DNA of 10,410 bases, taken from contig JAMQCK010001250.1 in NCBI GenBank assembly GCA_024196135.1, positions 1 to 10,410 on the forward strand. The letters are read 5' to 3'. The DNA comes from Pleurotus ostreatus/Saccharomyces cerevisiae fusant. Lineage: Eukaryota; Opisthokonta. The notes under the pieces are model-generated. The model was not told the DNA's origin. It saw nothing but the letters and a program-made list of their open reading frames with translations, and made no database searches. Of the stretch, positions 1 through 7,372 are shown one piece after another. The position numbers were made by a program, and so were the translations under genes. Within the stretch, counting starts at the first letter, position 1; each line of letters opens with the position of its first letter.

Positions 1-1283
1 CCGATATTCGACAAATACCTCGAGAAGGATGATGACGGTGTGTGTCCCTACAACTTACTGAATTCCCCTGCTGGTGTTCATGACTGAGGTGATTTCGTGC
101 TGACGGATCTGAAGGACTTGAACCTCGGAGACCACGAACAGAGACCGTTAGCATGCTCGTTGATCTCGCAACTACATCTGAGGATCATGGCGAGGTCTGT
201 TACTTTGCACCCTTCCGTCCTTGCACTGAACACTGACATCTTCCTTAGGCGGGCACCACAAAAGATATCACCATGCAGGCCGGTCGCCAAAAAGGCGCGA
301 TACCCTTAATACGGAAGTTTAATGACCACTCGGAAAGACTACTGAATGCCGCCTTGTACGTGCACATCTGCAACCTGCATCCACTTGCTGTAACCTTGCC
401 GCTTCCAGGGGAGAGCTGCCCAAGGCGAAGCGGAGAAGGTTGAACAACGCTCAGGTATGCGTATGCTTTAGAGATCAATACCGTCAAAGCGTTCTCACGC
501 CGTTTCTGCAGGAGGAGTACGAAGCTCAGATCGAGCTCGACGATCTGCGGGACGAGCAGACATCTGAGGGCATCACACTCGCCATGCAGGACCGACAACG
601 ATACTATGAAGGTATCGCTAGTCAGTCAGCCGTGGAGGACACACCGCCGATACGCGCGAACCCGCGAGGCCTTGCGGCTAGTATTCAGGACTGGTCCAAT
701 TCGTTGGCATCTGTATGTCGAGTCTGTCGCGCACGCATTGGATCAGCCCGCTGACTATCCAACCAGCTTCGAATTGTGCGAGGGCCGAGTGACGCAGCGC
801 TTATGTCCATGACACAGAACGTTATGCAGCGGCTAACGGTCAAGGCGCAGAAGAGTACGCTGACCTCACCGTCCACAAACAATCATCCTCTAACTCACGT
901 TCCCCTTTGCAGACGACATTCCGCCCGACCTCTTCCGCCAAATGGCTTCCTGCCAAACCGCCGCCAACGAGTTCCTCCGCCAATTCTGGGGCTCTCTTTA
1001 CCCCCGCGCCGGCGACCAGCCCGCCGCCGGGAACCCCAACCCCGCCCAGCGCGCCGCGAAGGCCGCGAAGATGACCAACTTCCTCGCGCGCACGCCGGAG
1101 AAGGTCGACGCGCTGGTGCGGCAGGCGGAGGAGATGGGCGCGGACGCGAAGCGGGTGCGGGTGGCGCTGCAGCCGGTGCTGAACGCGGTGGAGAGAGCGT
1201 TGGGTGTGCATAAGGCGCGGATGGCGGCGCGGCCGGGTGGGGGAGGCATGGGGGCTGGGTCGAGGCCGGGGACGCCGAGGTAG
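1..1283 (+). CDS. tfb1: TFIIH core subunit p62/Tfb1, C-terminal part (5' end outside window)
   Basis: This is the 3' part of the gene for the p62/Tfb1 subunit of general transcription factor TFIIH, which acts in the nucleus in RNA polymerase II initiation and nucleotide excision repair. My exons are 1-37, 115-194, 249-355, 409-454, 512-712, 767-854 and 913-1283, giving 309 codons plus TAG. All introns are GT-AG, 53-77 nt, with CTGAC or CTAAC-like branch sites in several. Family-like landmarks in order are FDKYLEKDDDGLEPRR (exons 1-2), DLATTSEDHGE, the KRRRL basic patch, AMQDRQRYYEG, MTQNVMQRL and ANEFLRQFW followed by KVDALV. The last block matches the conserved p62 C terminus (FLRQFW, then a helical tail). 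The PH and BSD domains should lie upstream of the window. The extreme C terminus is Gly/Arg-rich. Family assignment is from remembered motifs; exon junctions are frame-checked. Confidence 0.88.
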
Positions 1284-1584
1284 GAGGGGTGTACGGTTAT
1301 TTGTACTTATCTGGTGGACTAGCGATGTGAAGCTGTCAACCTGTTCATCTGCATGTGTTGGAACTCGGGCCGGTTCGAGGACTGGTGACACTTTTGCGCC
1401 CTACTTGACCAGACGCCTGCTATACGCCGCCTATCCCAACATGGCATTTCGGTAAGACAGGACTTGTCACTGATCTGACGCATGCGCGATGCACGTCGAT
1501 AGGGATCCCCATCACGCATACCTTTCCGCATCGTACAAAAAGCAGCAACGCAGATCTGCGACCAGCTTCGCGCACACGCCCAAC
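1284..1584. other. Intergenic spacer between tfb1 and DJ-1/PfpI copy 1
   Basis: These 301 bases hold the tfb1 3' UTR and the promoter of the next gene. I see no coding signal. An ATG at 1489 is in frame with the downstream start at 1585 with no stop between, so a 32-residue N-terminal extension is formally possible. The paralogous copy 2 supports the start at 1585. No clear AATAAA signal was found. Confidence 0.6.
1534..1547 (+). promoter_or_regulatory. Putative core promoter block of DJ-1/PfpI copy 1
   Basis: TACAAAAAGCAGCA lies 51 bases before the ATG at 1585. An almost identical block, TACTTAAAAGCAGCA, lies before copy 2 at 6012-6026. Its distance there is 67 bases, or 46 once the 21-bp start-codon duplication is removed. 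Conservation of an A-rich, TATA-like block at a matching distance in two paralogs suggests a retained core promoter or 5' UTR element. This is inference from two copies only. Confidence 0.45.
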
Positions 1585-2484
1585 ATGTCCGACTCATCCC
1601 CTCAATCACTTTCACTCGCCGTCTGCCTCTACCCTGGCCTGACTTTGCTCGACATCCAAGGCCCTATCGAGAATCTCAGCCTCTTGACCGCCGCCAACCG
1701 TTCGAAGTTCCTGCCTACTGCCCCGGGCCCCTCGCTAAGCCCAATTGTCTACCTCGCAGACACGCTTGAACCTATCAAGCCAGGATATACAGGTACGTTG
1801 GGAAGCGTGTCATACTTTGTTTCACTGGGACGAGGCTAATGTGTATAGGCGAGGGCGGACCTCGCTTGCTACCTGATTTGACCTACGCAGAGGCGACGCA
1901 GCAATATGACATTGTCCTTCTAGGCGGTGGTGAGCATAGTGGGATCGGTACCTACTCGAACGTTAAACTCACGCTTTATTCAGGTGTCACCGGGATCCCA
2001 GATGAGGTTCCCAAGTCCCTGCTCAATTTCCTGACTCGTCAAGCCGCAGGAGCAACATATGTGCTCACCGTCTGCACTGGTGCGTATGATTGTTTCGTCG
2101 CAGCGACTGGAGTCCTCAAACCGCGCCCTCAAGGCTCGTGGATCCTCTCCGCAACCGGTGCACTCGACGGACGTCGTGCGACCACCAACAAGGACTACTT
2201 CAAGCGTACCGTCGAAGCCACGGCTTCCCACAACATCGACTGGGTCGCGAAGGCGCGGTGGGTCGTGGACGGCAAGTTCTGGACCAGCTCGGGCGTTAGC
2301 GCAGGTATGTGCTATACCAAGAGACTCCTGAAGCAACTCATAAGCTGTAGGCATGGACATGGCAAACGCGTTTGCGAAGCATCTGGCGGGTCCGGACGTT
2401 GCGCATATCATTGCAAACGTTATCGAGATGCGCGCAAGGGGGGCTGATGAGGATGAATTCGCTGAAGTTCACGGATTGGTGTAA
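1585..2484 (+). CDS. DJ-1/PfpI family protein, copy 1 (isonitrile hydratase-like)
   Basis: The protein is a class I glutamine amidotransferase-like member of the DJ-1/PfpI family, 229 residues, probably cytosolic. Exons are 1585-1792, 1849-1929, 1984-2079, 2134-2304 and 2351-2484 (TAA). Visible landmarks are LLDIQGP with Asp23, LADTLEP, a Gly-rich LLGGG turn, the nucleophile elbow TVCTGS with Cys127, LDGRRATTNK, and RWVVDGKFWTSSGVSAGMDM near the C terminus. In bacterial isonitrile hydratase an Asp in the equivalent N-terminal motif and the elbow Cys are catalytic; both are present here, but substrate is unknown. Introns are 56, 54, 54 and 46 nt, all phase 1, each splitting a Gly codon. Introns 2 and 3 have no stop and are multiples of three. 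The start is chosen because copy 2 aligns to it exactly. The gene converges with the DUF6535 gene, 170 bases away. Confidence 0.87.
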
Positions 2485-2654
2485 AGTAGTAATTGGGGGA
2501 GAAGCCGTTCCAAGGCATGAAACCCTTGTATTCTTGCCGGCGTGCATACTAATATTCACATCCAATCCCAAGTCTCCTTCTCTCGCCTCCCGTGTCTTTA
2601 TGACGGGTTTTGCCCTTCTTCATACATTTCTCACGTATCTGCACTGTCCTGTGA

Positions 2655-5115
2655 TTAGACTGCGCTCACCGGTCGAACCTCGACGCTCGTTACAGCGGAT
2701 AGCGACTGGTTCCCGCCAGCTGTCGTCGACTCGCTAGACGGCTTGGATGGCGTGTTGTTCGCGCCCACTGGCTGCGACTCGCTGGCTGTGTGGGAGCTAG
2801 AGGAGGCCGTCGTGATGGGGAAGCCGGAGGAGGAAGCAGCTGCGGCAGGGACGCCGGAATAGGCCTTCATCGTAACAGTGTGGGATGGGGTGACACCCGC
2901 AGAGGGGCCAGACGAGGTAGTTGTGGCGTTTGTGACCTTGCTCGCCCCTACAGGGTGGGCGCTGGTAGCGAGGCGCGTCTGAACGTCGCGGTCAATCTTC
3001 GTTGCGCCTCCCGCATCCTGCTCGTGCCATTCACCAACTCCCACCTCTTGCACGGCGTTATGTGCAAGCTCAATGGTACGACCGCCTCCCTCGATGCTGC
3101 GTGCCTCTCCCTCAGCGTCCTCCCCAAGACCGGCTTTTACTTCGCCAACGGTAGGGGCATGGGCAAGTAGTGAGTTTTCTCCCTCCGTAACAGCCCTGCC
3201 ACCATCTGCGGCAGTCTGAGTACTCGAAAAGCCTTGAAAGTTCTCGAGCTGTGCCAGGTGTTTTGAGAGCAACCTCTCAAGATCCTTCATTCTGCTCAGC
3301 AGGTCGCCATCGACGTCGTCCAACAGATTGCCGCCGTCATCGCTCTCTGCAGTTCGGCCTCGCCAATGCGGACGATACTCTTCGAGGGATATGCTCGCCG
3401 GTATCTTGGGCTGAGTTCGCTTGCCAGTGCGAGGCGGTAACTCGTACGCAGGATAGTGACAACGTTCCCTGTATCCTCCCGCCGGCTGCCTGTTGATTTG
3501 ACTGCATCCGTGTACCGCCGCGCTGAACTGATGCCAAATGACGGGATGCAGTCTGATGTCGCATAACCACCTTCGCATCTGACTGCCCAGCGCGTGCAGA
3601 GCACGCCGCAAGGCTGTCTTGTCCAGTAATGCGTCTTCCTCGAAGAACACGTGTAGGAGCGCTGCTGCGAGCACCAGGACGCGCAAGTTCGGGTTGTACT
3701 TGGGTATCGTATCCCACTGCCCCAGCAGCCATTGCCAATGTTCGCCCGTCCAATGCCTCATGAGACGGTTGACACTCGCGATCCAGAATTCCTCCAGTTC
3801 ACGGCTCAGGCTATTGTGGTACCGCGGAATGTAAGTGGCCGTCGCGCGTATCGCCATGCGCGCCGCAGATACGTTGGATGAAGACTCCGCTAGCCAGCGT
3901 AGTACCTCTAACCCCAGATCTTCTTCCATTCGGTGCATGCCGTGAGCTTCACGGGTCTCGATAGAGAGAAAACGAGTCCGTGCCATCGCCAACCGGTCCG
4001 CGAAGCTGAAGCCGCAGACACCGAGGCCCCTCACAATCACATAATGGTAGACCTTGTGAGCGAGCCATACGAGCGCCCCGGCGACAGGCATAACGTAGTC
4101 CGTTATCGGTGTCTTGTACGCACAATGCGGAACGAGTATGGGGAGCACGATGCTCCCAACGTACGCGCCGATGGTTGTGCCAGTGAGAACCAGTATGACG
4201 AAGAACAGCCTGGTATCCATGGGGGCGACGTAGACCGTGAGACCAGCGAGGAAGAGCAGCAGTGCGATCGCGAGTAGCGCCGGCAGGACTGCTATAATGG
4301 AAGGTACCTTCCAGCGTTCAAATCCCAGGAGGCGGTATTGCCTTATGCAGGCGCGTTCCCGAGGCGTAGCTCCATGTGCTCGCGAGTCGAAATGCTTCGC
4401 CGGAATGAGTGTCATATCAAGCGGCTACTCTCACGACTCACCTGAATCCACTGCTTCGCCAGCACCGCTATGAGAGCGGTCGCCAGCGCGAAGATTAAGC
4501 TTATGAGCCACAGTGCGTTCACCCAGAGATCAGTTGTTTGATGTGTTCGGGACTCGACCGACAACGGGGAAGCGGGGACTTCACCAGAACTACCAGAGGC
4601 AGCGGCGCGTTGCATGAGGACGAGTTCGTATACAAGCGATGCGGCGATCTGCGCATAGTCCGGGCTCAAAGCCTGCGAGCTTTGCGAGACAAAGGTCGTT
4701 ACAACGGCAGAAAAGAGACCAGCCTGGGACGCTCGAAGTGAGTCCAACCTTCTGAAAGTACAACGAAACAAATATCGCTCACGAAGACAAGCAGCACATC
4801 AAGCGTCCCATTCAGCTTATCGACCCGTTCCATATCAGCGATCTGCGCCTCGTCGTTGTGGACGCTCCAGACCCGCGCCAAGTGGGTGGAGCCCTCGCCA
4901 TGGGAGTCGGGGGCGTACTTCTTCTCATAATCAACGTCGCTGGCGGTATAGCGGGGTCGATCGCTCTGCTTGGCTGCAGTCCTTCCAGAACCTGTCTCGC
5001 GTTCGGGATCGGGACTCTCATCTTGCGAGTGAGCAACTCCCGCCATCCCCTCCTCAGCCATGGATGGCGTCGGCGCGAAACGTATTCTTCTTGCAGACGA
5101 AGGTGGCGGCGGCAT
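2655..5115 (-). CDS. DUF6535 domain multi-pass membrane protein
   Basis: The minus-strand gene has exons 5115-4783, 4723-4442 and 4394-2655, giving 784 residues and ending in TAA. Introns are 59 nt (GTGAGC...CCCAG) and 47 nt (GTGAGT...GCGAAG), both phase 0. An in-frame stop lies 30 bases upstream of the ATG. Residues about 1-100 are a variable acidic lead. The DUF6535 core follows: DVLLVFAGLFSAVVTTFVSQ (first membrane segment, about 104-123), ALWLISLIFALATALIAVLA (about 181-200), TPRERACIRQYR, then two strongly hydrophobic segments near 238-262 and 268-294. A soluble helical part follows, then a short heptad-like stretch (about 568-592) and a Ser/Thr/Ala-rich tail (about 691-784). The domain's function is not known to me. 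Around residues 499-560 a shifted frame looks at least as protein-like, so an intron or frameshift may be missed there. Confidence 0.8.
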
Positions 5116-6078
5116 TGGTATGAAGAAGTGCAGAGGGTCGAGCGCTACGGTCGTCTAGTCGGTAGCTCACGGGAGGTGGTGACAAGGAGCAGTATCAGCA
5201 CTAATTCGCACGCACGGCCATGCAACAGCTGTTGGCAATGCGGCTCTGTGATAGGTCGGCGTTGATGCAGGTGAGGCGAGGCGAATCAACCCACATCCAT
5301 CCATCCATTCTTCCACACGGTCCCGGCGAGAAGCATTGGCAGCGTAAATGCGCTAAACCACGTCCTGTCTTTCAGAGATAGACCTGAAATAATATTCCTA
5401 GAGGGTTTGATGGCCCGGGCCTTGGTGCCGTCGGCTGTGGCTCACGGGACTCGACGCGAGCGGAGGGGGTAGCGCGTATGGACGCTGACGCCTGAAGACC
5501 TCCAGCGCCCCATATGCTAGATTACCGAGCATTTCATCAGCTGGGGCGCTCGAAGTATATGCGTGGTGACGGATAGGTAGAAAGCCCAGTAAGGAGCTGA
5601 GGATGCGCCTCTTACCCTGTTCGGCCATTGCCGACAAGAGCGGCGAGTCGGTCCGAGTTCTCCGCCCACCTTCTTCCTCCTGCTCTCATCGTCGTTCACA
5701 ATCACCTCGGACGCTATGAGGAAGAAGTCAAGCCTCACAAATCACAATCTCCTCAATCTCAAAGCTCCTTCAAACATTAGCCGTGACCTAAAGCTCGGGA
5801 CTTGTGCATAACCTTCGCAGTGAGGACGCTCACTCAGCTATTCCGAAGTACGCAAAGCACACACCCGGCTCCTCTGCGCCATCTCAAGCTTCACGATAGC
5901 GGAACCCGGTATGAGTGAAACGACCACTCACGGGCAACAGGCAGCGCGAAGCATGTACATGTGGCCGAGGTCTCTCTTGCGAAGTCCCAAAGTACCTCAA
6001 CGTGACCTCCCTACTTAAAAGCAGCAGAGTGCGCCCCATCGATGCTCATCGCATACCACGACCGACTCATCGCGTACC
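5116..6078. other. Spacer between divergent DUF6535 gene and DJ-1/PfpI copy 2
   Basis: The 963 bases must contain both divergent promoters. I see no supportable gene. Short minus-strand open frames at 5398-5738 begin only at GTG or TTG, lack recognisable domains and are not called. Visible small features are a CATC tetranucleotide run (5294-5308), two short inverted repeats built on GTGAG/CTCAC (5819-5834 and 5912-5930), and the 10-bp palindrome CATGTACATG at 5952-5961, about 120 bases before the copy 2 start. Confidence 0.55.
6012..6026 (+). promoter_or_regulatory. Putative core promoter block of DJ-1/PfpI copy 2
   Basis: TACTTAAAAGCAGCA includes a TATA-like TTAAAA and matches the block before copy 1 (1534-1547) except for one extra base and the AA/TT change. 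It sits 67 bases before the ATG at 6079, in a plausible core promoter position. No transcription start can be read from sequence alone. Confidence 0.45.
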
Positions 6079-6212
6079 ATGACCAACTCGTCTCCCAAAT
6101 CCCTCTCGCTCGGCGTATGCTTGTACAACGGCCTCACATGCCTCGACTTCCAAGGCGTCGTCGAGAATTTGTGCCTTCTGACGAAGCAACAGCGCGCTCG
6201 TATCATGCCTGA
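6042..6212 (+). other. Overlapping upstream open reading frame of copy 2
   Basis: An ATG at 6042 lies 37 bases before the copy 2 start, in another frame. It stays open for 56 codons to a TGA at 6210-6212, overlapping exon 1. Its first residues repeat (LIAYHD twice) because of the 21-bp duplication. It matters only if the mRNA starts upstream of 6042, which is uncertain given a TATA-like block at 6012-6026. Confidence 0.3.
6045..6086 (+). repeat. 21-bp tandem duplication spanning the copy 2 start codon
   Basis: Positions 6045-6065 and 6066-6086 are adjacent copies differing at three of 21 bases. The second copy carries the ATG at 6079; the first carries ACG at 6058 at the equivalent place, in the same frame. 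Codons after that ACG read Thr-Asp-Ser-Ser, close to the Ser-Asp-Ser-Ser that follows the Met of copy 1, which suggests that the first unit was once the start. Confidence 0.75.
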
Positions 6213-7074
6213 CGCTCTTGGGCCAGAGATTACGCCGATTACATACCTGGCTGATACGCTGGATCCTGTGAAGCCGGGGTTTTCTGGTGAGTTGCCGTTG
6301 CTAGGAACGAAACAAGGAGACTCATCGTAATTCAGGCGAGGCGGGCCCGCGTCTACTACCCGATGCGACTTACAGCGAGACGACACAGCAGTTCGATATT
6401 CTGCTCATACCTGGAGGCGAGTGCGCTTGCTTTGCGTCTGGGAATTATGCTGACGACGTCTCCTACGAATAGGTGTGCTCGGGTACCCGGACGCTGTTCC
6501 AAAGTCACTCTTAGACTTCCTGAAGCGTCAGGTACCCGGGGTCAAATATATGCTAACAGTCTGTACCGGTGCGTATTCTCATACGCGCCGTGTGCGCGAC
6601 CTTCCACCTCATCCATCCTTCCAGGTTCGTGGGTCCTGTCAACGACGGGCCTTCTCGATGGCCGCCGCGCCACAACGAACAAATCGTGGTTCAAGAAAAT
6701 CGCCGAGGCCACCACCTCCCATAACATCCAATGGATCCCGAAGGCGCGATGGGTGGTCGATGGCAAGTTTTGGACCGCGTCAGGCGTGAGTGCAGGTGAG
6801 CGTTTTGATCTTTTTCCATCTGATCGTCTCGCTCCATCCATTTGAGCGTCTCTTTCTATCCATTTGACTGCTTCGCTCCATCCTCCCGGTCATCTGGCGC
6901 CTCCTTCTGACTTCGGCGCCTCTTCTGACCACGACGCTAGGCATGGACATGGCGAATTCGCTCGTCAAGGAACTCATTGGAGAAGAGGGCGCTCGCCTCG
7001 TTGCCAATGACATCGAGATGCGTCCACGCAGCGCTGATGATGACGAGTTTGCTGCGGTGTATGGCCTGACTTGA
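6079..7074 (+). CDS. DJ-1/PfpI family protein, copy 2 (isonitrile hydratase-like)
   Basis: This paralog of copy 1 has 229 residues from exons 6079-6286, 6336-6416, 6473-6568, 6625-6795 and 6941-7074 (TGA). Exon lengths 208, 81, 96, 171 and 134 are the same as in copy 1 and the proteins align without gaps. Landmarks are LDFQGV with Asp23 (the family Pro of the DxxGP-like motif is Val here), LADTLDP, LLIPGG, TVCTGS with Cys127, LDGRRATTNK, RWVVDGKFWTASGVSAGMDM. Introns are 49, 56, 56 and 145 nt, all phase 1 within Gly codons. Intron 2 starts with GC rather than GT; no GT site restores the frame. Intron 4 is enlarged by short repeats. The gene is upstream of the aminotransferase on the same strand, 298 bases apart. 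Function is expected to be like copy 1, substrate unknown. Confidence 0.86.
6417..6472 (+). other. GC-AG intron (intron 2 of DJ-1/PfpI copy 2)
   Basis: The intron begins GCGAGT and ends GAATAG, with GCTGAC as branch site at about 6449-6454. Homology to copy 1 fixes its place: P-G-G then V-L-G-Y-P, matching G-G-G then V-T-G-I-P. The nearby GTGCGC at 6421 would put exon 3 out of frame. Copy 1 uses GTGAGC at the same position. Confidence 0.75.
6825..6929 (+). repeat. Short diverged tandem repeats inside intron 4 of copy 2
   Basis: Units at 6825-6845 and 6847-6867 are 21 bases each with three mismatches (CGTCT...ATCCATTTGA), with a weaker third at about 6869-6884. A second pair, GGCGCCTCCTTCTGAC (6896-6911) and GGCGCCTCTTCTGAC (6915-6929), follows. 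They account for most of the extra length over the 46-nt intron of copy 1, and each of the second pair carries a CTGAC branch-site candidate. Confidence 0.65.
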
Positions 7075-7248
7075 GCAGTGCTGTTTTGCAGTCAAAGAAA
7101 GATAATGGTAACGGGATCCATGCTGCTCCAGCTCGTCGACAAGTAGCAGCGTCGTACGATCAACTGTAACACAGAAGTGTAGAAATTTCCCTTTTCCCCT
7201 TTCCCATTCACAGGCGAGACTGAAGACGTGCGTGGCGTAGAAACCGCG

Positions 7249-7261
7249 ACGTGATCACGTG
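7249..7261 (+). promoter_or_regulatory. Palindromic E-box (ATCACGTG) before the aminotransferase
   Basis: ACGTGATCACGT at 7249-7260 is a perfect 12-bp palindrome; with the next base it contains CACGTG (7256-7261), preceded by AT. ATCACGTG fits the RTCACRTG site of yeast Cbf1-type bHLH proteins. It lies about 112 bases before the ATG at 7373, in the 298-base spacer after copy 2. An inverted CCAAT (ATTGG) is at 7293-7297. Function is inferred from motif and position only. Confidence 0.4.
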
Positions 7262-7372
7262 CAGAGCATGCCTGGGCGTCAAGGATGGCGTCATTGGCAG
7301 GCCTCGTCTTAGACCCTTCAAAAGGATGACTGCGCTTGAAAGCGATTGCAATCTTTCCCCTTCGCAGACACC

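Noticed and set aside
840..1391. Long minus-strand open frame of 183 codons, rich in Arg, Leu and His
   Set aside because: It lies antisense to the last tfb1 exon, whose protein matches p62; GC-rich codons leave the opposite strand open by chance.
1839..2447. Single uninterrupted 202-codon plus-strand frame as an intronless gene
   Set aside because: It starts at a non-family position in intron 1 and reads through introns 2 and 3, which happen to be open. The paralog and the family motifs support the spliced model.
3933..4277. Plus-strand open frame opposite the membrane domain
   Set aside because: Antisense to the well-supported DUF6535 exon 3; highly charged with no domain.
2655..5115. DUF6535 gene as a transposable element moved between the DJ-1 copies
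   Set aside because: No terminal inverted repeats, target-site duplication, transposase or reverse transcriptase motif seen at its borders.
4858..5265. Plus-strand open frame of 135 codons with a hydrophobic Gly-rich start
   Set aside because: Mostly antisense to DUF6535 exon 1; begins at a non-ATG codon.
5398..5738. Two overlapping minus-strand open frames in the spacer
   Set aside because: Both need GTG or TTG starts, have no known domain and no plausible join; treated as non-coding.
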